Shown here: positions 51,619 to 59,269 of the stretch, one piece after another
How the letters are laid out: each line of letters begins with the position of its first letter
Numbering within the stretch: the stretch's first letter is position 1
Assembly (NCBI GenBank): GCA_964351495.1
Contig: CAYGOC010000001.1
Span: forward strand, 62,001-126,000
Length of the DNA stretch: 64,000 bases
From: CAYGOC01 sp964351495
GTDB taxonomy: Bacteria; Chlamydiota; Chlamydiia; Chlamydiales; SM23-39
Direction: 5' to 3'
Notes under the pieces: generated by a model
Seen by the model: only the letters and a program-made list of their open reading frames with translations
What the model was told of the DNA's origin: nothing
The model's database searches: none
Translations under genes and position numbers: made by a program

Positions 51619-53376
51619 TTACGGGGTATTAATATGGGTTTCTACCTTTTGCAAAATATTTTTGTACTCTTCCGATAAAAAGGGAACAAAGTTCATGTTT
51701 TTCAAAAGGTTTTGTAAGTTTAAAAAAAAGCTTCTAGCCTGATCATGCGTATCAAAATGAAATTTCTTTCCAAATATCTTCGCTAAAAGAGAAAAACTAG
51801 CTATTTGCCTATCTAATGGAGCATAAGCATCTTCCTTGTCAAAAGCATTTTGCTGTAGATAGGCATGTTCATAGAGTTCTGCTTTCAAATAGGTTACTAA
51901 GTCTTCTAAAGCAGTTCCCTCTTCTCCTACTACCTCCATCCTTTTTCCAATTTCATCTCCCTCTTTTAAAAGAACTCCGGCTTTTTCTACCTTCTCTCTC
52001 CATCCAGAAAGATTTTTTTCCATTACCTCTCCTACTCTTTCTGTATATTTGGACCAAGAAAGTAAAGGATCAATAGCAGGATATCTTCTAGCATCAGAAC
52101 GAGCTCTTGAAAGCCCATGAAAAGCTCCCACTACAGAAAGAGTCGCCTGCGTAACCGGTTCCTCAAAGTTCCCTCCGGCAGGAGAAACAGAACCTCCAAT
52201 CGTCAAGCTACCGACTACCCCATCTGTTATCTCTAGTACTCCTGCTCTTTCATAAAAAGAAGCAATTCTAGAAGCTAAATAAGCGGGAAAAGCCTCTTCT
52301 CCCGGAATCTCTTCTAGCCTTCCTGACATTTCCCTCATCGCTTGAGCCCATCTAGAAGTAGAGTCAGCTAAAAGAAGCACATTTAAGCCCATCTGCCTGT
52401 AATATTCTGCAATCGTTACTCCCATATAAACAGAAGCTTCTCTTGCTGCAACGGGCATAGAAGAGGTATTTCCAATAATCACAGTTCGGTTCATTAAAGG
52501 ATCTTTGGTTTTCGGATCGATCAACTCCGGAAACGTTCTTAAGACTTCAACTACCTCTCCGGCTCTTTCTCCACAAGCTACGATAACTACGATATCTACT
52601 GAGGAATACTTCGATAAATGGTGCTGTAAAACGGTTTTCCCCGCTCCGAAAGGTCCTGGAGAACAAAAAGTACCCCCTTTTAAAACAGGAAACTGCGTAT
52701 CTAAAATACGAAGTCCTGTAGCCATCATCTCTTTGGGTTTTATCTTCCTTCCTTTCTGAAGAGGAATTTTAACAGGCCACTTTTGCATCATGGTAATGGA
52801 GACCTCTTCTCCATTTTCTCCTTTAGCCTTGGCTATCACCTCTTCTACTGTATAGTCCCCCTCTTTAGCTACCCAAGTGATCTCATAGACTCCATACAAA
52901 TGAAAGGGGAATAAAATCTTATGCTCAAATCTCGTCTCCGGTACTTTCCCTAAAACGGCTCCTCTTTCTACTTTTGCTTTTTCTTGAATAGAGGGGGTGA
53001 ATTTCCATTTTTTTTGTCGATCTAAGGAAGGAAAGTAGTGTCCTCTTTCTAAAAAAAGACCGGTTTTTTCTCGGATTTTCTCTAGAGGATTTTGCAGTCC
53101 ATCATAAATAGAAGTAAGAAGACCGGGCCCCAGCTCTGCCTCTAAAAGATGCCCGCAAAAAAGGACCTCCTCTTTAAGACGAATGCCTTTTGTGTCTTCA
53201 AAAACCTGAACTTTAGCCCTCTCTCCTACAATTTCGATAACCTCTGCCATTAAAGAGAGATTTTGTATTACAATCTTACACACTTCCCCTTGATAGATAT
53301 TTCCCTCAAAAAGGACTTCTAAAAGATTGCCAAAGGCCTTTACTACTTTTCCTTTTGCATGCACTGTCTCTTTCAT
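51619..53376 (-). CDS. atpA: V-type ATP synthase subunit A (catalytic)
   Basis: 585 residues. Walker A G-P-F-G-A-G-K-T lies in the middle of the protein (about 240-247), followed by G-E-R-A-G-E and the S-R-W-A-Q-A-M-R-E-M signature. The non-homologous insertion near residues 110-190 distinguishes A from F-type beta subunits. Hydrolyses or makes ATP at the A/B interfaces. The start overlaps the preceding DUF2764 gene by four bases. Confidence 0.94.
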   Translation of the reverse strand: MKETVHAKGKVVKAFGNLLEVLFEGNIYQGEVCKIVIQNLSLMAEVIEIVGERAKVQVFEDTKGIRLKEEVLFCGHLLEAELGPGLLTSIYDGLQNPLEKIREKTGLFLERGHYFPSLDRQKKWKFTPSIQEKAKVERGAVLGKVPETRFEHKILFPFHLYGVYEITWVAKEGDYTVEEVIAKAKGENGEEVSITMMQKWPVKIPLQKGRKIKPKEMMATGLRILDTQFPVLKGGTFCSPGPFGAGKTVLQHHLSKYSSVDIVVIVACGERAGEVVEVLRTFPELIDPKTKDPLMNRTVIIGNTSSMPVAAREASVYMGVTIAEYYRQMGLNVLLLADSTSRWAQAMREMSGRLEEIPGEEAFPAYLASRIASFYERAGVLEITDGVVGSLTIGGSVSPAGGNFEEPVTQATLSVVGAFHGLSRARSDARRYPAIDPLLSWSKYTERVGEVMEKNLSGWREKVEKAGVLLKEGDEIGKRMEVVGEEGTALEDLVTYLKAELYEHAYLQQNAFDKEDAYAPLDRQIASFSLLAKIFGKKFHFDTHDQARSFFLNLQNLLKNMNFVPFLSEEYKNILQKVETHINTP

Positions 53377-54125
53377 AATCTCTCTAACTCTTCTTTTGCA
53401 GGTTCTTGTAAAAATTGATATTGCTCCACTAGCAGTAGTTTCGCTAAAAAAGCGAGTACCTTTGATAAAGAAAAGAAATACGTTTCTTCTTTTTCCTCGA
53501 TAAGATCCATTCGATACTGTAAATAAGCCCTTAAAAAGGCTTTAGGATCTTTTCCCTCATAGGAAAAAATCTGCTTTAAAGGCTCATACTCTTTCGGAAA
53601 TTCATATTCTTCTCTATCTTTTTGCGCCAAAATATAAGCAACATCAGGATCGCTCGGATCTTCAAATTGCATTTGACGCAGTAAATCTTTCCCCTTTTTT
53701 TTTCCCTTAAAAGCGGCTATTTGAAGCCGTATTTGCCTCTCTTCCTTGAAATACTCTTTAGAAAACCCCCTATCAAAAGAGGAAAAAAATTGGGTATACA
53801 AAGAAGAAAAAAACCGAATCCTTTCTTCCTTTGTCTCGTAGCGATCTAAAAAATCATACACATAAGAGGGAAGAAACTGAGGAACCAAAAGAGCCTCTTC
53901 CAGCTCTTTTTCTGTAAAGTTAGCCCTTGTATCTATAGGGACCCCCAGCCAAAAAGACTTTATATTTTTCAAATCCAAATAAAATAAAAAATCTTTCACC
54001 TCTTGTTTATCTTTTTCCGTGAGATTTTCCTCTAGAGCCACCTTCAACTTCTCCACACTAATTCCGGGAGGCTCTTCTATTTTTAAAGTAGGAAAAGAAT
54101 TTACAAGATAATAATAATTAGCCAC
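53373..54125 (-). CDS. DUF2764 protein, probable V-ATPase subunit C equivalent
   Basis: 250 residues, soluble and helical, placed between subunit E (one base gap) and subunit A (four-base overlap). The same gene sits at this place in chlamydiae (CT309) and spirochetes. No canonical subunit C/d is encoded in the operon, and the length and helical make-up suit a stalk subunit that joins the K ring to subunit D. Y-Y-Y-L-V-N-S-F-P at the N-terminus is the family's start. Function by position and elimination, not by motif. Confidence 0.78.
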   Translation of the reverse strand: MANYYYLVNSFPTLKIEEPPGISVEKLKVALEENLTEKDKQEVKDFLFYLDLKNIKSFWLGVPIDTRANFTEKELEEALLVPQFLPSYVYDFLDRYETKEERIRFFSSLYTQFFSSFDRGFSKEYFKEERQIRLQIAAFKGKKKGKDLLRQMQFEDPSDPDVAYILAQKDREEYEFPKEYEPLKQIFSYEGKDPKAFLRAYLQYRMDLIEEKEETYFFSLSKVLAFLAKLLLVEQYQFLQEPAKEELERL

Positions 54126-54731
54126 TTACACATTCTTGTTTGAGTTAAATAAAAACGCCTTAAAGTCAGAGCGAAGATACTTCCCCAGTAAATCAACTAA
54201 AGCCTCTTCACTCATATCCAAAGTTACCTGCTTCTTTTCCAGTTTCAGCTTAACGCCACCCTGCATCCCTTCTACAAAAAGTAGATTTTTTTCCCACCTA
54301 GAAAGCCCCTCTTTAGCCAGTTCTTGTACAAGGCTTAACTTTTCTTTTTCGGGAAGAACTAAAGAAAAGTCCCCCTCTAACCCTTCTTTTTCTACTATTT
54401 TTAAAAGGGTTTTTATCATCGAAACAAGGACTCCCTTTTCTTGGATGGCAGCGCTTAAGCTGTCTTTTAAAGACTCCTTGAAAAGCTTCCTCTCTATAGT
54501 CTGTTTTAAGTCTGCTACAGCTTGTCTAGCTGCCAGAGATAGAGAAGCTTGAAATGATTTTTCCCGCTGCTCTCTTTTCTTCTCTTCTTGTTTTTCGAGT
54601 TTTTCAGCTTCTTTCTTTGCCTCTTCCACTATCTTTTTTGCTTCTGCATGGGCATTTTCCACTATCTCTTCAGCCTCCTGCTTCGCAGGCTCTAGAGTCT
54701 CTTTTCTTAAAAGATCACAAATCTCTTGCAT
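54126..54731 (-). CDS. atpE: V-type ATP synthase subunit E
   Basis: About 201 residues. A long N-terminal helix (about 1-75, Ala/Glu/Lys-rich) forms the peripheral stalk, and a C-terminal globular domain contacts the head. First gene of the operon E-DUF2764-A-B-D-I-K. The ATG at 54729-54731 has AAGGG four bases upstream; an in-frame TTG at 54746 is less likely. Subunits F and G/H are not found in this operon. Confidence 0.88.
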   Translation of the reverse strand: MQEICDLLRKETLEPAKQEAEEIVENAHAEAKKIVEEAKKEAEKLEKQEEKKREQREKSFQASLSLAARQAVADLKQTIERKLFKESLKDSLSAAIQEKGVLVSMIKTLLKIVEKEGLEGDFSLVLPEKEKLSLVQELAKEGLSRWEKNLLFVEGMQGGVKLKLEKKQVTLDMSEEALVDLLGKYLRSDFKAFLFNSNKNV

Positions 54732-54994
54732 TTTCCCTTTTTCCAAGACAACCTTCCTTTTTAAACCTCGATGCTTGAGAGCTTACACAAAGCAAGAATT
54801 TGATGGGAGCCTTAATTTGCATAGGCAGCCGCTCTTTTAGTAAAAAACGCACTTTTGTTTAGAAAAAAAGCTCTTTTTCCCTCTTTTTAGAAAAACTTTT
54901 AACAAACTTAACTTCAAAGAATTACCAATTTATTCTTACTAATCTCATAAAAAAAAATAGAAAAATAAGTCTTCATTGTGTTTCTTTTTAGGTA

Positions 54995-55020
54995 GGGGAA
55001 TACAAAAAAGGACATTCCCC
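54995..55020 (+). promoter_or_regulatory. GC-rich hairpin in the leader of the first tiny exported gene
   Basis: GGGGAAT (54995-55001) and ATTCCCC (55014-55020) form a seven-pair stem with a twelve-base A-rich loop, 38 bases before the ATG at 55059. The rest of 54732-55058 is AT-rich and shows no gene. There is no T-tract after the hairpin, so a leader structure is more likely than a terminator. Confidence 0.45.
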
Positions 55021-55058
55021 GAGTTCGTTTTCAATCACGTTTAAATGGGAGTAAATAA

Positions 55059-55268
55059 ATGAAAAAACTAACTATCTTTCTAACTGCTTTGTTGATGACC
55101 TTCTCTTCAGCAGTTCATGCTAGAGGAAATAATGCTAGCCAAGATGGTATGGGAGGCGCTTCTAACGCTACTCGTATTACTGTTGCAGTGCTCAGCGCAG
55201 CGGCTGTTATAACCACAGCAGCTGTAGTAGCTGCTAGCGCTTCTAGTAGCCAATCTTCTCACGCTTAG
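55059..55268 (+). CDS. Tiny exported single-helix protein (family member 1)
   Basis: 69 residues: Sec signal peptide (core about 5-18, ending V-H-A), a short Gly/Asn/Ser linker, one Ala/Val/Ile-rich hydrophobic helix (about 38-60) and a Ser-rich tail ending S-S-H-A. GGGAG lies eight bases before the ATG, and a perfect terminator follows. Architecture matches the next small gene and the broken one at 56355. Likely anchored in the envelope with a short tail; function unknown. Confidence 0.72.
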   Translation: MKKLTIFLTALLMTFSSAVHARGNNASQDGMGGASNATRITVAVLSAAAVITTAAVVAASASSSQSSHA

Positions 55269-55284
55269 GAAATTCTTAAGCTAC

Positions 55285-55320
55285 AAGGCCTCTTCTATAA
55301 AGAGGCCTTCTTTCCTTCTC
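55285..55320 (+). terminator. Rho-independent terminator
   Basis: AAGGCCTCTT pairs perfectly with AAGAGGCCTT (ten pairs, five-base loop), followed by a T/C-rich tract. It closes the 69-residue gene as its own transcript. Confidence 0.78.
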
Positions 55321-55388
55321 TTCCCAAGATTTTTCTATTCTAAAAATTTTCTTTTTTGATACAACCTTGAAACAAAAAGAGGGTTTTT

Positions 55389-55676
55389 GTGGGTCTTTCT
55401 AAAAAATTTGTCTCCTGTTTGCTTTCTGTTTCCTTGGCCTTTTCTTCCCTTTCGGCAGACTTTTCTGAAGAAGAGGAAGAACCCTCTCTTACCGCTATAA
55501 ACAGCACTCCCCCTTTGTTAAAAAGCAGCGCAGCCACAGCGGGATCCGGTGGTTCTTTAGCTGTTTCTATGATGCTTTGGGGAGTAGGCCTTGCTGTAGG
55601 CATTGCCGCTTTATCTGTTCTTATTACAAGCTCCACGGATGGAGATGTAAACCCGGCTCATGGCCATGCTCACTAG
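55389..55676 (+). CDS. Tiny exported single-helix protein (family member 2)
   Basis: 95 residues starting at a GTG with GAGGG upstream. Signal peptide (about 1-23, ending L-S-A), an acidic linker with a Glu-5 run (about 27-31), a Ser/Ala/Gly segment, one hydrophobic helix (about 55-80) and a tail ending G-H-A-H. Same layout as the 69-residue gene 120 bases upstream and the gene broken at 56430. It overlaps the start of the CT311-like gene by 17 bases, so the two are translationally linked. Confidence 0.62.
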   Translation: MGLSKKFVSCLLSVSLAFSSLSADFSEEEEEPSLTAINSTPPLLKSSAATAGSGGSLAVSMMLWGVGLAVGIAALSVLITSSTDGDVNPAHGHAH

Positions 55677-56346
55677 AGTTTTTTCTCTCTTTCTGCTTCC
55701 TGTTTTGTTATGCCCTTTCTTGTGCCATGCTGCCTGTTATTTTCACCCCCCTGAAAACTGGAACTTTTATCCCCCTGAAACCATAAAGGGATGCCTTGAG
55801 ATTGGGTTTTATAAGAAAAATGGAGTAGAGCTTGTCTCTTCTATAAATTTAGCTAAGGAAGCTACAGAGGAATCTTTAGAAGAGTATGTAAAAGGGGTCA
55901 AACAAGATCACAAAAAAGAAAGAGGCTTAACTTGGAGAGACTTAGGTTCTTTTGAAACTAAAGCAGGAAAAGGAAGGCTAACAGAGATTACTCGAAAAAC
56001 CCCTCTAGGAAAAGAAAGACTTTGGCAATTTTTTTTCGTAAAAGAAAAAATAGTCTATGTTATAACCTGTTCCTCCCCTGAAAAAGAATTTTCTAAGCTC
56101 AGAGAAACGTTCATAGAAGCTCTCCGTTCTTTTACTTATACCAAAGATCTATTAGAAGAAATTCTACAAGAAGAAAAAAAATCTTCCCTAAAAAACCATA
56201 TAGATTCAATCTCAACCTCTTCAGAACCAGAAAAGCTCTGGAAAAACCTAGAAAAAACACTTCAATCGGAATATGCAAATTTGGGAAAACACTGGCAGTT
56301 TTTGGTGTTAAAAGAGTATCTTCCTAAAAAACATAAAAACGAATAG
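55660..56346 (+). CDS. Exported CT311-like hypothetical protein (DcrB/PsbP-like fold)
   Basis: 228 residues with a signal peptide (about 1-24). The mature part has the DcrB/PsbP pattern: F-x-P-P-x-N-W opening, alternating strands, F-V-K-E-K-I-V-Y-V-I-T strand near 120-130 and a C-terminal helix with S-F-T-Y. By position (between V-ATPase subunit E and transaldolase) and length it corresponds to C. trachomatis CT311, a protein reported to reach the host cell; homology is inferred from synteny, not from an alignment. A basic K-K-H-K-N-E tail ends the protein. Confidence 0.6.
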   Translation: MAMLTRVFSLFLLPVLLCPFLCHAACYFHPPENWNFYPPETIKGCLEIGFYKKNGVELVSSINLAKEATEESLEEYVKGVKQDHKKERGLTWRDLGSFETKAGKGRLTEITRKTPLGKERLWQFFFVKEKIVYVITCSSPEKEFSKLRETFIEALRSFTYTKDLLEEILQEEKKSSLKNHIDSISTSSEPEKLWKNLEKTLQSEYANLGKHWQFLVLKEYLPKKHKNE

Positions 56347-56354
56347 GACTTTAT

Positions 56355-56787
56355 ATGCATTTCTTTTGTATCTTTCTTCTTTTATTTTCTTCTTTATTTG
56401 CTGAGAATGCTCCTTCTCAAACTACCCCCCGGGGGGGGGGGGGGGCGGCGGCGGGGGCGGCGGGGGTGGGCGGGGGGGGGGGGGTGGGGGAGGNNNNNNN
56501 NNNTTAAATTATTGATAAATTTATGTATCATAAAGAACTCCGGTATCCTCGGAAGGGGAATAGCCTTCTGGTTTTTCATTTTATTTGTACCAGTCCAAAC
56601 TACCCCCCCCCTTGAGATCAAAGCACCCCCTCAGCAAGAGGTAAAAAAAGCCCCTGCAGACAGTTTACAGGCCTCCCAAACAGACTGGTCCATGGCTGCT
56701 TATGCATCGATTGCTGCCCTTATAACCGCAACAGGAATTACCCTTACCGCTATCAATCCAGGGGATAATCCCTCCTCTCACTCCTGA
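56355..56787 (+). pseudogene. Tiny exported single-helix protein (family member 3), broken in the assembly
   Basis: The frame starts with ATG at 56355 and a signal peptide (M-H-F-F-C then Leu-rich, ending F-A), then runs into a poly-C/poly-G stretch and a 10-base N gap. After the gap the same motif reappears (CAAACTA plus nine C, 56596-56611) and continues as a linker, a hydrophobic helix (A-A-L-I-T-A-T-G-I-T) and a tail ending S-S-H-S at 56787. Joining the two CAAACTA copies removes 178 bases and yields an uninterrupted 84-residue protein with the family layout. Probably an intact gene damaged by assembly rather than a true pseudogene. Confidence 0.6.
56418..56611. other. Assembly break at a poly-C tract with flanking direct repeats and an N gap
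   Basis: CAAACTA followed by C runs occurs at 56418-56430 and 56596-56611. Between them are a G/C-only stretch (56431-56493) quite unlike this AT-rich genome, ten N (56494-56503) and a 92-base segment that looks like a garbled copy of the upstream sequence. Best read as two contig ends meeting at a homopolymer, not real biology, except for the C tract itself. Confidence 0.8.
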
Positions 56788-56844
56788 TCCTTTGCTTGCA
56801 GAGAAAACTCTTTCTTATTTAGACTAAAGGAAAGAGGGAGGCTT

Positions 56845-57798
56845 ATGAGTCAGCTTGATGATTTAAAAAAAGTAACCGTGGTGGTGGCTGATACAGGGGA
56901 CTTTGATTCTTTAGATCTATATAAACCAACAGACTCTACAACAAACCCTTCTTTGATCCTAGATGCCTCTCAAAAGCAAGCTTACAGCTCTTTGATGGAT
57001 GAGGCTGTATCTTTTGGAAAGCAAGAGGGAAAAAGTCCAGAAGAGAAGCTTTCCATTGCCTTGGATAAGGTTTTTGTCAATTTCGGATGTGAGATTTTAA
57101 AAAAGGTTCCCGGCAGAGTCTCTACCGAAGTAGACGCTAGGCTCTCTTTTGATGTAAAGAAAAGCATCCAAAAAGCAGAATATCTCATAAGCCTCTACAA
57201 AAAAGCGGGCATTCCCAAAGAAAGAATACTCATTAAGTTAGCCTCTACTTGGGAAGGAATCTTAGCAGCAAAAGAGCTGGAAAGAAAAGGGATACACTGC
57301 AATATGACCCTTTTATTTTCTCTCCCCCAAGCAGCAGCTTGTGCTGAGGTAAAAGCTACTTTAATTTCTCCTTTTGTAGGACGTATTTTAGACTGGTACA
57401 AAAAAAATGAAAAACCAGAAGGCTATTCCCCTTCCGAGGATCCCGGAGTTCTTTCTGTTACAGAAATTTATCACTACTTTAAACACTTTGGATACCAAAC
57501 CCAAGTAATGGGCGCTTCTTTTCGAAACAAAGAAGAAGTTTTAGAACTAGCAGGGTGTGATCTTTTAACCATTTCTCCCAATCTTTTAGAAGAGCTAAAA
57601 AAAGAAGATAAACCCGTAGAAAGAAAGTTGGATCCCAAAAAAATTATTCCTCCTAAACAAAAACTTTCTTTAGAAGAGGCAAATTTTCGCTTTTTGCTTA
57701 ATGAAAATGCCATGGCTACAGAAAAGTTAGCAGAGGGGATTCGCAAGTTTTCAGCAGACATCAGAAAACTCGAAAGCCATCTTCAAAAAAAACTCTAA
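56845..57798 (+). CDS. tal: Transaldolase
   Basis: 317 residues of the TalB type. Schiff-base Lys131 in L-I-K-L-A-S-T-W, Asp16 (V-A-D-T-G) and Glu95 (G-R-V-S-T-E-V-D) are all in place, with T-D-S-T-T-N-P-S near the start. Interconverts sedoheptulose-7-phosphate and glyceraldehyde-3-phosphate with erythrose-4-phosphate and fructose-6-phosphate in the pentose phosphate pathway, supplying erythrose-4-phosphate for DAHP synthase. A strong GAGGGAGG site precedes the ATG. Next to rpoC, as in chlamydiae. Confidence 0.95.
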   Translation: MSQLDDLKKVTVVVADTGDFDSLDLYKPTDSTTNPSLILDASQKQAYSSLMDEAVSFGKQEGKSPEEKLSIALDKVFVNFGCEILKKVPGRVSTEVDARLSFDVKKSIQKAEYLISLYKKAGIPKERILIKLASTWEGILAAKELERKGIHCNMTLLFSLPQAAACAEVKATLISPFVGRILDWYKKNEKPEGYSPSEDPGVLSVTEIYHYFKHFGYQTQVMGASFRNKEEVLELAGCDLLTISPNLLEELKKEDKPVERKLDPKKIIPPKQKLSLEEANFRFLLNENAMATEKLAEGIRKFSADIRKLESHLQKKL

Positions 57799-58011
57799 TT
57801 CTCCCTTAAAGCCATTAACACTACTAAAACCAATTCCAAGAAGACTCCTGAATATTGCAGAGCCCCTCTTTAAAAAAACTCTCTAGGATCTACAGTTTTT
57901 TGTTTTTTATGGAGAAGGAATATAAAAACTATTTAATTTCAATTAAATACATTCATTTATATTAATTCAAAATGATTATAAAATTAGCAAAACCAACAAC
58001 GATAATTAAGT

Positions 58012-58758
58012 ATGTCTAGCTCAATTGTTCAAAATATTTATTCATCAAGAGTAGTCTTTTGGAAAGACGTACTTCCCCCTACCGGTCTTCATGTAGCAGA
58101 ATATATTTTATCAAAAATAAAACAAGGGGATATGTTACAAGACCTCTCTCATGAAAAGTCGATCCTTTCTCAAAGGCAGCTAACAGAAGACTACCAAAGT
58201 ATTCAAAAAGAGCTACAAAAAACAGAATGGACCACAATAGAGTCTTTATCTAATGCTGTTTTTACAGCAATTTCGAGTCGTCAGTACAAAGTACATATTC
58301 CCAACGGGGCTATTATAGAAGAAAAACTCCGATTTTTTCCTGTCTCAGGGCCTGATGTGGTTACGCTCTATTCTAAAAACCAATTTGAAATTTTGATGAT
58401 ACGTGATTTTCTCCTAGATAGTGAAGAGAGCTCTCTTCATCCTGAAAAAATAGAAACTACCCTAAAAAAAGTTCAACAAATACAAAATCACTTAGATTGG
58501 TCTATACATTTTTTCAATGTCCACATGAGAGCTTTTGTATTAGAAAAATTTCACCAAAAAAAAAGAAACTATAACCTGTCTGAAGATAAAATACCTGGCC
58601 GCTTACATAGAAAATCTCTGCGAATTCTTATTGAAAACAAAACTCTTTATGAAATGGATACTTCTCCTGAAAAAGCAGATCAAAATAGAGAAGACCTACA
58701 AGAGCTATCAGAACAAAATATTTTCGCCTATATTCAAGACTTTTTCTATCTAAAATAA
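58012..58758 (+). CDS. Hypothetical protein
   Basis: 248 residues, soluble, mostly helical, with a Lys-rich stretch (about 180-190) and an acidic C-terminus. No signal peptide, membrane segment or recognised domain. The 213 bases upstream are AT-rich without a clear promoter, and the ribosome binding site is weak. An 11-base inverted repeat begins twelve bases after its stop (58770-58816) and may act as a weak terminator as well as controlling the next gene. Confidence 0.5.
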   Translation: MSSSIVQNIYSSRVVFWKDVLPPTGLHVAEYILSKIKQGDMLQDLSHEKSILSQRQLTEDYQSIQKELQKTEWTTIESLSNAVFTAISSRQYKVHIPNGAIIEEKLRFFPVSGPDVVTLYSKNQFEILMIRDFLLDSEESSLHPEKIETTLKKVQQIQNHLDWSIHFFNVHMRAFVLEKFHQKKRNYNLSEDKIPGRLHRKSLRILIENKTLYEMDTSPEKADQNREDLQELSEQNIFAYIQDFFYLK

Positions 58759-58769
58759 CTACTGTCAAA

Positions 58770-58816
58770 AAATCCTTTTTCTGTAGAATGTCGCCTTAAA
58801 ATAAAAAAAAGGATTT
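58770..58816 (+). promoter_or_regulatory. Inverted repeat masking the Shine-Dalgarno of the next gene
   Basis: AAATCCTTTTT (58770-58780) pairs perfectly with AAAAAGGATTT (58806-58816) across 25 bases. The right arm contains the AAGGA ribosome binding site of the ATG at 58822, so base pairing would hide it. Confidence 0.45.
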
Positions 58817-58821
58817 ATCAC

Positions 58822-59216
58822 ATGTCTACTCGAAATATTCCCTGTTCGCTTAACAATTCCTATTTTGTGACTTTTGCAATCATATCTTCTCAAAGCTGTA
58901 GAGAGCAAATGTTTACTCTAATGATCCCCAAAAGAAAAAAGAGACGCTCCTAGCTTGTCTTTATGGAGAAAGCATCAAGGTTACAGTCGTAGAAGAAAAG
59001 CGTATGTTATGTTCTAGCTTTCCCTTTGTGAAAAAGGTAAGGGAAGTAGCAGAAAAAACCCTTGCTGAAATCGAGTCATCAAAAGCATCTAAAATTATAC
59101 GGGAACTAGACGAAAGAAAAAGAGAAGTCCAAATTATCTTTATAAATGATTTTTTAGGAAACCCTGTAGTCTCCCATTTGCTTATCAAAGAGCTACAAAA
59201 CAACGAAGTACGATAG
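58822..59216 (+). CDS. Split small gene, frameshifted or using -1 ribosomal frameshifting
   Basis: An ATG at 58822 with AAGGA upstream opens a 43-codon frame that ends at TAG 58951-58953. The frame one base back is open from 58902 to the TAG at 59214-59216 and encodes the rest of a soluble helical domain. Together they would make a protein of about 131 residues. The overlap contains A_AAA_AAG at 58935-58941, in exactly the phase needed for -1 frameshifting in the dnaX manner, and a possible bulged hairpin at 58953-58973. A single lost base in a homopolymer explains it equally well. No family recognised. Confidence 0.55.
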
Positions 59217-59269
59217 AGTCTCCTCTATCATACCTCATTTATACTTTTGGTGCTTATCTTCTAAGAAGA

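Noticed and set aside
56394..56621. Open frames through the G/C-rich stretch, coding Gly- or Pro/Arg-rich peptides
   Set aside because: They run through homopolymer sequence and undefined bases at an assembly break; composition is unlike the genome.
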